Source: Methylobacterium hispanicum (GTDB taxonomy: Bacteria; Pseudomonadota; Alphaproteobacteria; Rhizobiales; Beijerinckiaceae). From it: DNA of 64,000 bases. The translations under genes and the position numbers were made by a program. Below the pieces are notes generated by a model. The model was not told the DNA's origin. It saw only the letters and a list, made by a program, of their open reading frames with translations, and ran no database searches. Location of the stretch: assembly GCF_022179285.1 (NCBI RefSeq), contig NZ_BPQO01000015.1, positions 62,001 to 126,000 on the forward strand, in the 5' to 3' direction. This document shows positions 35,008 through 46,383 of the stretch, piece by piece. Numbering within the stretch: the first letter of the stretch is position 1; every line of letters begins with the position of its first letter.

Positions 35008-35357
35008 GAAACCCATCCTCTCCCGCCCCGTCCGAGCCCCGCGCCGGCCCCGGTCGCGTGCCGCGACCGGCCGGAAACTCGCTTGGCCCCTCAAGGACCT
35101 GCCGGCCGGCGCGGCCCCGCGCGACCTCCGGCCAAGCTTCGCTGCACCGCGGCGCGGGCGCGCAGGCCTGTTGCGGATCGGCGACGGTGCGGCCGGCCGG
35201 ATCGGGCTAACCCAAAACCGTGATGCAATCGACAACGCCGGACGCGCAAGCCCGCGCCCGGCCCGCGGACGGAACCGGAAAGGTTTTGTTTACCGCACCG
35301 ATGGACCCTCGCCGCAGGTCTTCCTGCTTGCCCCGCCGAGCCTCCAAGGATTCGTTC
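35008..35357. other. Divergent promoter region, cysS / small exported protein
   Basis: 350 bp. The right half, from 35205, has lower GC and probably holds the promoter of the exported protein gene. GGAACC followed by AAAGGTTTTGTTTACC near 35273-35294 is the most promoter-like stretch. No RNA gene, repeat or convincing small gene was seen. Confidence 0.45.
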
Positions 35358-35687
35358 ATGCGCGCCTCGACCGCCGTCAGCGCCCTCCTCGCCACCGTCC
35401 TCGCCACGACGCTCGCGCTCGGCGCGCAGGCGGGCAGCGAGACCCCGGCCCGCTCCGTCGAGAAGACCTTCCTGATCCCGTCGAGCGAGGGCTACGGCGT
35501 CGCCGACTGCCTGACGACCCCCGGCAGCGCCTGCGGCCAGACGGTGGCCGATTCCTGGTGCGAGGCCCAAGGGTTCGCCGCCGCCGGCTCCTTCGGCATC
35601 GCGGCGCCGGAGGAGTATACCGGCTCGGTCGACCTGCCGGTCTCGAAGCCCTCCGAGCGCCCGCTGCGCATCACCTGCCGGGACTGA
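35358..35687 (+). CDS. Exported conserved hypothetical protein
   Basis: 109 residues. The signal peptide STAVSALLATVLATTLALGA is cleaved probably after AQA. The mature part of about 80 residues has four cysteines: GYGVADCLTTPGSACGQTVA, DSWCEAQGF and LRITCRD. The GYGxxDCL / CGxxVADxWCEAxG pattern occurs in other rhizobial periplasmic hypotheticals, but no function is known to me. Convergent with creA, 6 bp apart. Confidence 0.75.
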   Translation: MRASTAVSALLATVLATTLALGAQAGSETPARSVEKTFLIPSSEGYGVADCLTTPGSACGQTVADSWCEAQGFAAAGSFGIAAPEEYTGSVDLPVSKPSERPLRITCRD

Positions 35688-35693
35688 GCGGCG

Positions 35694-36200
35694 CTACCGC
35701 AGGAAGTCCCCGCACTTCTGCGAGGCTTCCGTGCCCCAGGGCATCAGCGGCACCGCCGAGGTCGAGTTCTTCGGCGAGCCCTGGATGACCTTGTCGGAAT
35801 AGACCATGTAGATCAGCGTGTTGCGCTTCGCGTCGCAGCCGCGCACGATCTGCATCGACTTGAAGATCAGCGAGCGGCGCTCGCTGAACACCACCTCGCC
35901 CTGCTTGAACTTGTCCTTGAACTGGACAGGGCCGACCTGCCGGCAGGCGAGCGAGATGTCCGAGACGTCCTCGGCCAGCCCCAGCGTGCCCTTGATGCCG
36001 CCCTTCTCGGGCTGGGTGTACCAGCAGGCCACGCCCGACACCGCCGGGTCATCGACGCCGTAGACCACCAGCTTGTCGTTGGGCGTGAGCGGGCGCCAGA
36101 CCGTCGACTTGTCGAAGATCCGGTCCGGCTCCTGGGCGGAGGCCGGCGCGGCGAGCGCCGCCAGCGCGAGGGCGGCGGCTGTGAGACCCCGAAACAACAT
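35694..36200 (-). CDS. creA: CreA family periplasmic protein
   Basis: 168 residues with signal peptide LTAAALALAALAAPASAQ. The mature protein shows the family pattern: DRIFDKSTVWRPLTPNDKLV, GVACWYTQPEKGGIKGTLGL, AEDVSDISLACRQVGPV and IYMVYSDKVIQGSPKNSTS. Widespread in Proteobacteria, with one conserved cysteine pair (likely disulfide). Function not established, despite the gene name taken from the E. coli cre locus. Confidence 0.9.
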   Translation of the reverse strand: MLFRGLTAAALALAALAAPASAQEPDRIFDKSTVWRPLTPNDKLVVYGVDDPAVSGVACWYTQPEKGGIKGTLGLAEDVSDISLACRQVGPVQFKDKFKQGEVVFSERRSLIFKSMQIVRGCDAKRNTLIYMVYSDKVIQGSPKNSTSAVPLMPWGTEASQKCGDFLR

Positions 36201-36362
36201 CGTCCACGCATTCCCCTGTCGAAGCGGTGCCGGGCATGTAGTGGGGGTGTCGCCGCGGCGCGAGGGCGTTTAAAAATGTTGTCCCCGGCGCGAGTCTCAA
36301 GGCCGCGCCGGGCGTTCGCTCGCGTCTCGATGTCTCCCGGTTCCCAAGGCCCCCGGTCGCCC

Positions 36363-37403
36363 ATGCTGCCGTCGCGTTCCTCGATCCGCCGGACCGTCCG
36401 CGCGCTCGCCGCGGCCGCGGCCTGCCTCGTGCCCGGCCTCGCCGCGGCGCAGGAGCCGGCCGCCACCCCGGTCCCGCCGGCCGCGCCCAGCGCCGCCTGC
36501 CTGCGCTACCGGGCCGAATTGTCCGCCCTGCCGGCGGACGGGGCGAGCGTGATGCGCGCCCTCCAGGGCGAGATCGGCCGGCTGGAGGCCTATCACCGCA
36601 GCCTGAACTGCGAGGGCGGGCGCTTCCTGTTCTTCGATACCCGGCCGCCCCAGTGCGGCGCGGTCGAGCAGCGCATCCGTGCGCTCAACGCGACCTACGG
36701 GGGCGCGGCGACCGACGACAATTCCGGCCGCCGCCGCCAACTCCAGGCGCTGGTGGCGCAGACCTGCCCGACGGTGGCGCGGGCGGAGGGCGGCGAGCTC
36801 CACGCCCGCGGCGGCGCCCAGGTGATCTGCGTGCGCACCTGCGACGGCGGCTACTTCCCGATGAAGAACCTGCCGGAGGGCCGCGCCAGCGCCGACGACA
36901 TGTGCCAGGCGCTCTGCCCCGGCACCGAGGCCGTGGCCTACTCGATGCCGAACGGCGACGACGCCCTGAAGCACGCCGCGACCGTGCGGGGCAGCCGGGC
37001 CTACGCGTCGCTCGCCAACGCCTTCAAGTTCCAGAAGACCTTCGTGCCGAACTGCTCCTGCAAGCCCGCCGACAAGACCTGGGCGCAGTCGCTCGTGAAG
37101 GCCGAGAGCATGCTGGTGCGGCACAAGGGCGACATCTTCGTCACCCCGATGCAGGCCGAGGCCCTGTCGCGCCCGAAGATCCGCCTGACCCTGGTCGGCC
37201 GGGCCGACAAGACCGCGGCCGAGCTCGCCGCCGACGCCGCCGGGCGCAGCGGCGCCGTGCCGGGCGAGGCCGGCGCGACCCCGCCGGTCGCCGAGCGGAC
37301 GACCGTGCGCATCATCGCGCCGGACCGGATCGCGGTGCCGGCCTCGGCGCTGCCGGTCGCGCTCTCCGCCGCTCCGGCGCCGGGCGTCGCCCCGGCGCGC
37401 TGA
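36363..37403 (+). CDS. Exported DUF2865 family protein
   Basis: 346 residues from ATG 36363 (MLPSRSSIRRTVR). Signal peptide up to GLAAAQ. The family region includes an N-terminal helical part (GEIGRLEAYHRSLNCEGGRF), the conserved QVICVRTCDGGYFPMKNLP near 160-178, MCQALCPGTEAVAYSM and NCSCKPADKTWAQ. Paired cysteines suggest disulfides in the periplasm. The last 80 residues are Ala/Pro-rich. DUF2865 is largely confined to Hyphomicrobiales; function unknown. Confidence 0.85.
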   Translation: MLPSRSSIRRTVRALAAAAACLVPGLAAAQEPAATPVPPAAPSAACLRYRAELSALPADGASVMRALQGEIGRLEAYHRSLNCEGGRFLFFDTRPPQCGAVEQRIRALNATYGGAATDDNSGRRRQLQALVAQTCPTVARAEGGELHARGGAQVICVRTCDGGYFPMKNLPEGRASADDMCQALCPGTEAVAYSMPNGDDALKHAATVRGSRAYASLANAFKFQKTFVPNCSCKPADKTWAQSLVKAESMLVRHKGDIFVTPMQAEALSRPKIRLTLVGRADKTAAELAADAAGRSGAVPGEAGATPPVAERTTVRIIAPDRIAVPASALPVALSAAPAPGVAPAR

Positions 37404-37553
37404 GGGCGCCGGGAACCAAACCCATCCTGCGAAAGTTCGAACCGGCCGAATGCCCCGTCCTGCCCGGCGGTCCAGCGGATCGCGGCCGGGCGCGGGTCGA
37501 ACCTCTCACGCGCCGCCACCGCTCCGGTGTCCGCGCGCCGCGAAGGCCGATCG

Positions 37554-39803
37554 ATGCGGAAGCTCCGCCTGCTCCTCCTCGCCGGGACCGTGATGCCCGG
37601 CCTCCTCGCCGCGCCCGTCTCCGCCCGCCCGGACGACCCGGGCGCACGCCTGCTCCTGGCCCAGGGCGGCCCGGACATGGAGCGGGCCCCGCGTGGCGGA
37701 GGAGAGGGCCCGAGGGGTGGCGGTGAGGGGCCGCGGGGCGGCGGTGACGGTCCGCGGGGCGGAGCGCCCCGACCGGAGCGCCCCGATCGTCCTGAGCGCC
37801 CGGAACGTCCGGAGCGTCCCGAGCGGGCACCCGCCGAGCGGGCACCCGCCGAGCGGGCCACGCCCCCGGCCCAGCGCGAGCGCCCCGAGCCGCGCCCCGA
37901 GCGCGCCGCACCCCCCGAGCGGCCGCAACCGCCGGCCGCCCGCGAGCGGCCCGAGCCCCGCCCGGAACCCCGCCCGGAGCCCCGCGAAGAGCGCGCACCT
38001 GCCCAGCGCCAGCCCGAGCGCCCGCAGCGGCCGGACCGCGAGCCGGCCGAGCGCGCGGCGCCGCCGGCCCGCGAGCGGGCGCCCGAGCGACAGACCGCGC
38101 CCGAGCGACAGACCGCGCCCGAGCGGCAGACCGCGCCGGATCGTCCCGCGGCACCGGAGCGTCGGGCACCCGATGCCGACACGCCGCAGCGGCCGGCGCC
38201 GCGGCCCGAGCCCGGCTCGCCCGGGCAGCCGGACCGTCAGGATCGTCAGGACCGCAAAGATCGGCCGGATCGCCAAGAGCGCCAAGAGCGCCAAGAGCGC
38301 CAAGAGCGGCAGGATCGCCAGGAGCGGCAGGACCGTCCGGACGGCGCCCCGCGCGCGGCGCCCGGCGCTCCGCAGCCGGCGGCACCCCCGGCTCCCAACC
38401 AAGCCCCCGGCGTGCCGGGCCGTCCGGTCCAGCGCCCGGATGCCGCGCCCGGCGCGCCGACCCCCCCGAACCAGGCCCCGGGCGTCCCCGGCCGCCCGGT
38501 CCAGTCCCCCGGCGCGCCCCAGCCCGGGGCGCAGCAGCCCGCCGCGCCGCCCGCGCAGACGCCCGCACCCGGTGCGCAGCAGCCCGCCACGCCGCAGCCC
38601 GCCGCGCCGCAGCCCGCCGCGCCGCCCGCCCAGATGCCCGCACCCGGTGCCGTGCAGCCCGGCGCGCCGACCCCGCCGAACCAGGCGCCCGGCATCCCGG
38701 GCCGTCCGGTCCAGCCCCCCGGGGCCGACCGGGACGGGCGCGGCGACCTGCCGCCCGGCCGCGCCGACGACCGTCGCGGCTACGATGACCGCCGCGACGG
38801 CGACCGGCGGGGCTTCAACGTGCCGGGCCGCCCCGGCTACATCCCGGGCGGGTTCCGGGAGGACGACGAGGACGTGCGCGACTACGAGCGCGTCCGCCGG
38901 GACCGGCGCGAGTTCAACGAGGACGGGCGCACCTACATCCGCGAGCCCGGCCGGATCATCGTGCGCGACCGCGACGGCTACTTCATCCGCCACGACGAGA
39001 ACGAGCGTTTCCGCGATCTCGACCGCCGCGGCTTCCGCAGCGAGCGGCGGGGCCAGGAGACCTACACCTTCCTCGACCGGCCGGGCGGCGAGCAGATCGT
39101 CACGATCGTGGACGACGACGGCCGGCTGCTGCGCCGCACCCGCCGCTTCCGCGACGGGCGCGAGGTGGTGATCATCGACAACGGCTTCGGGCCGCGCCGC
39201 CCGATCTACGAGGACGTGGTCGATCTGCCGCCGCCCGACATCCGCATCCCGCGCGACCGCTACGTGGTGGATTACGACGGCGCCGACGAGCGCACCGTCT
39301 ACGAGGCGCTCTCGGCCCCGCCGGTGGTGCCGGTGGAGCGGCGCTACACGCTCGATCAGGTGCGCTACAGCCCGCAGCTGCGCGCCCGGATGCGCAGCGT
39401 CGACATCGACACCATCACCTTCGACACCGGCTCCTTCACGGTGACCCCGGACCAGGCGGCGCGGCTCTCGACCATCGCGGCGGCGATCAACCAAGCGATC
39501 CGGGCCAACCCCCAGGAGGTGTTCCTGATCGAGGGCTACACCGACGCGGTGGGCTCGGACGTGGACAACCTCTCGCTCTCGGACCGCCGGGCGCAGTCGG
39601 TCGCCACCGTGCTGACCCAGCAGTTCCAGGTGCCGCCCGAGAACCTGACGACCCAGGGCTACGGCGAGCAGTACCTCAAGGTGAACACCCAGAACGCCTC
39701 CCGCGAGAACCGCCGGGTGACCGTGCGGCGGATCACGCCGCTGATCCAGCAGGGGCAGGCTCAGGGGCAAGGGCAGGGGCAGGGCGGCCAGCCGCCGCGG
39801 TAG
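37554..39803 (+). CDS. OmpA family outer-membrane protein with long low-complexity region
   Basis: 749 residues. Signal peptide at 1-25 (LRLLLLAGTVMPGLLAAPVSA). Residues 40-410 are compositionally extreme: Gly-rich, then Arg/Pro/Glu repeats (RPERPERPERPERAP), an Arg/Gln block (RQERQERQERQERQDR), and Pro/Gln/Ala repeats that include NQAPGVPGRPVQ three times with variation. Residues 430-600 form a charged domain with EPGRIIVRDRDGYFIRHDEN. Residues 612-740 are an OmpA/MotB peptidoglycan-binding domain (IEGYTDAVGSDVDNLSLSDR, GYGEQYLKVNTQNASRENRR). It probably links the outer membrane to the wall, with the disordered part spanning or exposed. Confidence 0.88.
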   Translation: MRKLRLLLLAGTVMPGLLAAPVSARPDDPGARLLLAQGGPDMERAPRGGGEGPRGGGEGPRGGGDGPRGGAPRPERPDRPERPERPERPERAPAERAPAERATPPAQRERPEPRPERAAPPERPQPPAARERPEPRPEPRPEPREERAPAQRQPERPQRPDREPAERAAPPARERAPERQTAPERQTAPERQTAPDRPAAPERRAPDADTPQRPAPRPEPGSPGQPDRQDRQDRKDRPDRQERQERQERQERQDRQERQDRPDGAPRAAPGAPQPAAPPAPNQAPGVPGRPVQRPDAAPGAPTPPNQAPGVPGRPVQSPGAPQPGAQQPAAPPAQTPAPGAQQPATPQPAAPQPAAPPAQMPAPGAVQPGAPTPPNQAPGIPGRPVQPPGADRDGRGDLPPGRADDRRGYDDRRDGDRRGFNVPGRPGYIPGGFREDDEDVRDYERVRRDRREFNEDGRTYIREPGRIIVRDRDGYFIRHDENERFRDLDRRGFRSERRGQETYTFLDRPGGEQIVTIVDDDGRLLRRTRRFRDGREVVIIDNGFGPRRPIYEDVVDLPPPDIRIPRDRYVVDYDGADERTVYEALSAPPVVPVERRYTLDQVRYSPQLRARMRSVDIDTITFDTGSFTVTPDQAARLSTIAAAINQAIRANPQEVFLIEGYTDAVGSDVDNLSLSDRRAQSVATVLTQQFQVPPENLTTQGYGEQYLKVNTQNASRENRRVTVRRITPLIQQGQAQGQGQGQGGQPPR

Positions 39804-39811
39804 AACCCGCG

Positions 39812-39844
39812 CTCTCCCTCCCCCCGCAGAGGGGGGAGGGGAGA
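39812..39844. repeat. CCCTCC/GGAGGG palindromic repeat after the OmpA gene
   Basis: CTCTCCCTCCCCCC at 39812-39825 faces GGGGGGAGGGGAG at 39831-39843 across GCAGA, forming a strong hairpin between the convergent OmpA and ABC-like genes. The same CTCTCCCTCCCCCC core recurs at 54434 and, inverted, at 54866, so this is a dispersed extragenic palindrome as well as a likely transcription stop. Confidence 0.6.
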
Positions 39845-39852
39845 CGCGCGCC

Positions 39853-42387
39853 CTACGCCGCCACCGTGTTCCCCGCCACCCGGACCACCGCGTCGAAGGG
39901 CGGTAGCGCCGCCGGGTCGGCGGCCTCGGGCAGGCAGACGATGAGGCCGCGGCCGGCGCGCGCCGCCCGCAGGTGGGCGAGGCGCTCCTCGAAGTTGGCG
40001 GGTGCGCGCTCCTCCAGCAGGATCGCCACCACGAGGATGTCCGGCTCCCGGACGAGGCAGCGGGCGAGATCGATGGCGACGCGCTCGCGCGGGCCCGGCG
40101 CACCCTCGGCCAGGGCGCCCGTCGCGGCGGGGTCGATCCGGCTGTCCAGGCCGAGCCGGTAGACCGCGTCCTCCAGGCCCTCCTCCGCCAGGACGCGGCG
40201 CACGAGCGCGCGCACCCGCCGCTCGGCGCCGGCCTCGCCGTAGCTGATCCGGCCGAACAGCAGGTTCTCCTCCAGGCTCGCGGCCGGGTTGACCCGGGCG
40301 GGGTCGTGGAACTCCACCGCGCCGCGCAAGGGGGCGGGCAGCATCCGCGCGAAGGCGTGGCGCGCGCCCACGATGCGCGCTTCCAGCGCCGCGTCGATCA
40401 GGCCGAAGCGGTGGCGGGTCTCGTTGTAGCGCAGCGCCAGGCCGATCAGCGCCTCGCGGTCGCGGTGCCCCGCGGGGCCGCGGCGCAGGATGGCGTCGGT
40501 CTGGCGGGCGACCAGATCCTCGAAGAAGCCGCGCTCGGCCGCCGGGAAGAGCGAGAAGGCGTCGAAGAGCGGGTGGTCGGCCGGCAGGTCGGCGAAGATC
40601 TCGACCGAGTTGCGGGCGACCGCGAGCCCGATCTCGGTGAGCGGGCGGGTCAGCCCCTCCGCCTCCAGCACCGCCCGCAGGTAGGGCTGGCGCGCCAGCC
40701 GCGCCGGGGCGAAGGCGGGGCCGACGGCCTCGCCGAACAGGATGTTCTCGGCCAGATCCGCCTGATGGTTGTAGAGCGCCGGGTCGAAGGGCTCGACGAG
40801 GCGCTCGGCCTGCTCGGCCCGCAGCCGCGCGCGCACGCTCGCCCGCGCCGCCACCACGGCGCTGGCGAGCTCCGGGTCGGCGGCGGAATCCACCCGCCCG
40901 GTCAGCCCGCGGGCGTACACGAAGGCGTCGAGCCCGGTGAGCCCGAGGATCTCCGCGAAGCCGGCGGCGTCCGGCGCCCGCTCCGCGCCGTAGAGCAGGT
41001 TCTGGCGGAGCGATCCCTCGACCAGGATCGCCTCGCCCGAGGCGTAGGCGATGCGGCGCGCCCGCTCGCCCGGGTCGAAGGCGCGCAGGTCCTGGCCCGC
41101 GAAGGTGACGGCGCCCGCGCTCGGCTCGACCTGGCCCGCGAGAACTGCCGCGAGCACGCGGGCGCCGCCGCCGCGCCCGCCCGCGATCGCCACGTGGCCG
41201 GGCATCGCGAGCGCGACGTCCACGCCCGCGAGGCGCTCGCCGGTCGCCGCGTCGAAGGCGCCGACGCCCTGGGCCACGAGCGGGCCGGAGCCGGGCAGCG
41301 GCGGCCGCTCGGCCGCCGGCCGGATCCCGGACCGCGTGCGCAGGGAGGCGACCGAGCGGGCGATGTCGCGGAAGGCCGGCACGAGGGCGTCGCGCAGGGC
41401 CCAGAGGTCGAGGGCGGCGGCGAGCAGCACGGCGGCGAGCGCGAAGCCGCCCACGGCGGCCGCGAGCGCGGCCGGATCGACGGGTTGCGCGGGCGGCGTG
41501 CCGGGCCCGCCGCCGCGCCAGAGCGCGGTGCCGACCGCGAGTGCGGGCAGCAGCACCGCGAGCGCCACCGCGGGGGCGCGGGCGTAGGCGAGGCGCGCTT
41601 CCGCCTCGCCGAGCCGGTCGCGCCCGCGCCGCACCTTGGCGGCGAGCCGCGCCCGCTCCAGCGAGGCCGCCCCGTGCCGGCGGATCGCGGGCAGGCGGCG
41701 CACGAGGTCCACGAGCGTGTGCTGCGCCGTCGCGCCCGCCTCCTGGCGCAGGGCGCTGCGGCGCCGGGTGCGGGCGAGGATCAGAGCGTGGGCGAGGCCG
41801 AGCGCGACGAGCCCGATCCCCGCCACGGGCACGAGGCGCGGGGCGGCGAGCGCCGCGAGGGCGAGGCTGAGCAGGGCCGCGCCCGCCGCGAATCCCGGCA
41901 GGACCAGGCCGACCGCGAGCAGCCCGTCGAGCTGGGCGAGCGTCCGGCCGCTGAGGTCGGCGAGCCCGCGCGCCTCCTCGCGGGCGCCCGCGGGCGCCTC
42001 GAGGATGGCCTCGGTCACCGCCCCGCGCAGGCGCCCCGTCGCCCGCGCCTGGGCGGAGAAGCAGAGCCGTGCCACGATCCAGCCGATCCCGGCGAGCGCC
42101 AGCGCCGTGCCGGCGAGGGACAGGAAGGCGGCGAGTTCGAGCTGGGGCGGCGTCAGGAGCCAGCCCGGCGCCAGGACGAGGTCCGGCCGCGTATCCTGCA
42201 ACGGGACCACGACGCGCAGGAAGGGGAGGACGGCCGCCTCGTCGCGCAGCATCGTGGCCAAGAGGTCGCGCAGGCAGAGCAGGGCCAGGGCGCAGAGCGG
42301 CGCGCCGGCCCCCAGTCCGAGCGCCAGGGCCGCGGCGTGCTGGCGCCGGGCGGCGCGCCAGCTCAGGTGGATCGGGTCCGATTCCAT
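39853..42387 (-). CDS. Degenerate ABC exporter-like membrane protein
   Basis: 844 residues from ATG 42387. Residues 1-350 look like an ABC type-1 exporter membrane domain with about six hydrophobic helices. The C-terminal part is a decayed nucleotide-binding region: Walker A is AIAGGRGGGARVL near 399 without the Lys-Ser/Thr, the signature is EGAPGPRERVAIDLAR instead of LSGGQ, and Walker B is DILVVAILLEE instead of LLLDE. The segment that usually follows the Q-loop appears three times: GSLRQNLLYG near 458, ADLAENILFG near 542, and ASLEENLLFG near 704. ATP hydrolysis is unlikely; a structural or regulatory role is inferred. Confidence 0.7.
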   Translation of the reverse strand: MESDPIHLSWRAARRQHAAALALGLGAGAPLCALALLCLRDLLATMLRDEAAVLPFLRVVVPLQDTRPDLVLAPGWLLTPPQLELAAFLSLAGTALALAGIGWIVARLCFSAQARATGRLRGAVTEAILEAPAGAREEARGLADLSGRTLAQLDGLLAVGLVLPGFAAGAALLSLALAALAAPRLVPVAGIGLVALGLAHALILARTRRRSALRQEAGATAQHTLVDLVRRLPAIRRHGAASLERARLAAKVRRGRDRLGEAEARLAYARAPAVALAVLLPALAVGTALWRGGGPGTPPAQPVDPAALAAAVGGFALAAVLLAAALDLWALRDALVPAFRDIARSVASLRTRSGIRPAAERPPLPGSGPLVAQGVGAFDAATGERLAGVDVALAMPGHVAIAGGRGGGARVLAAVLAGQVEPSAGAVTFAGQDLRAFDPGERARRIAYASGEAILVEGSLRQNLLYGAERAPDAAGFAEILGLTGLDAFVYARGLTGRVDSAADPELASAVVAARASVRARLRAEQAERLVEPFDPALYNHQADLAENILFGEAVGPAFAPARLARQPYLRAVLEAEGLTRPLTEIGLAVARNSVEIFADLPADHPLFDAFSLFPAAERGFFEDLVARQTDAILRRGPAGHRDREALIGLALRYNETRHRFGLIDAALEARIVGARHAFARMLPAPLRGAVEFHDPARVNPAASLEENLLFGRISYGEAGAERRVRALVRRVLAEEGLEDAVYRLGLDSRIDPAATGALAEGAPGPRERVAIDLARCLVREPDILVVAILLEERAPANFEERLAHLRAARAGRGLIVCLPEAADPAALPPFDAVVRVAGNTVAA

Positions 42388-42751
42388 GCCGCCTCGTTGC
42401 TGCCCGCCCACGGTGCCGGATCAAACCTCCGGTCCCCCGATCCGCGCATAGTGGACCCGGCGCGCGCGGCAAAGCGCGGCAGCACACCCTCGGGCGCAGA
42501 GGGAGTAGGCGAAGGGGTCGGGAAAGCCCGCGCGCTGGAATTTTTCGCATTCCAGGCCGCAGCGCGCCGCGGTCGCATTGCCGGCCCGGCCCCCGTGCCC
42601 TCTCTTCTGCTGCGGCGCGGGCCGGCACTGCCCCGCCGACCGGTACGCGGCCAGTCGAAGAACGGACCGATCGTTTGACGCAGCCAGGACCCTGGACCGG
42701 AGAGCCGACCGGCGCGACGGTGGGCGCGTTCCCGACGCGGAAGGAGGGCTG
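42388..42751. other. Divergent region before the act-cox operon
   Basis: 364 bp that must carry the promoter of the alternative complex III operon. An inverted repeat CTGGAA-N9-TTCCAG at 42535-42555 encloses a T-rich spacer and is the clearest structured site; it could be an operator. AAGGAGGG at 42741-42748 is a strong ribosome binding site for actA. No gene or RNA was recognised. Confidence 0.5.
42535..42555. promoter_or_regulatory. Inverted repeat, possible operator of the act-cox operon
   Basis: CTGGAA at 42535-42540 and TTCCAG at 42550-42555 flank TTTTTCGCA. It lies about 200 bp upstream of actA and 150 bp upstream of the divergent ABC-like gene. The regulator is unknown. Confidence 0.3.
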
Positions 42752-43407
42752 ATGGCGCAGCTCTTCACGCCCGGCGCGGACGCGATCTACCGCCTCGTCC
42801 TCCTCACCGGGGTCGCGTGCCTGGCGGGTGTGCCGATCGTGGCGGCCGGCATCGTGCGCTCGGACTACGTGACGGGCGTCGGGATCGCGCCCCAGCAGCC
42901 GGTGCCGTTCAGCCACAAGCACCATTCGGGCGAGCTCGGCATCGATTGCCGCTACTGCCACACGACGGTGGAGAAGGAGGCGACCGCCGGCCTCCCGCCG
43001 ACCCATACCTGCATGACCTGCCATTCCCAGGTCTGGTCGGGCTCGGACATGCTGAAGCCCGTGCGCGACAGCTATGCCAGCGGCGAGCCGCTGCAATGGC
43101 GGCGCCTGAACAAGTTGCCGTCCTACGTGTACTACAATCACTCGGTCCACGTGACGAAGGGCATCGGCTGCTCCACCTGCCACGGCGAGGTCACGGCCAT
43201 GCAGATGACCTACCGGGCCAACGCCTTCGAGATGGGCTTCTGCCTCGACTGCCACCGCAACCCGGAGAAGTACGTCCGCACCCCCGATCAGGTCTGGAAC
43301 ATGACGTGGAGCCCGCCCCCGAACCAGGCGACGCTCGGCCCGCAGCTCGTGGCGCAGAACCACATCCGCGGCGGCCAGCGCCTGATGGAATGCGGGATCT
43401 GCCACCG

Positions 43408-43411
<4 letters not shown>
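42752..43411 (+). CDS. actA: Alternative complex III subunit ActA, pentaheme cytochrome c
   Basis: 219 residues with one N-terminal membrane helix (LVLLTGVACLAGVPIVAAG). Five CxxCH heme sites are present: CRYCH, CMTCH, CSTCH, CLDCH and CGICH, the last at the C-terminus. Spacing and the FSHKHHSGELGIDCRYCHT block match ActA of alternative complex III (ACIII), which relays electrons on the periplasmic side from ActB and the quinol site. Strong ribosome binding site; first gene of an operon of at least ten genes; its stop overlaps the actB start (ATGA). Confidence 0.93.
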
Positions 43412-46380
<2,969 letters not shown>

Positions 46381-46383
46381 GGC

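Noticed and set aside
38220-38340. CRISPR-like tandem repeats
   Set aside because: The repeats are codon-level repeats inside the OmpA protein frame (RQERQER type), without spacers or cas genes.
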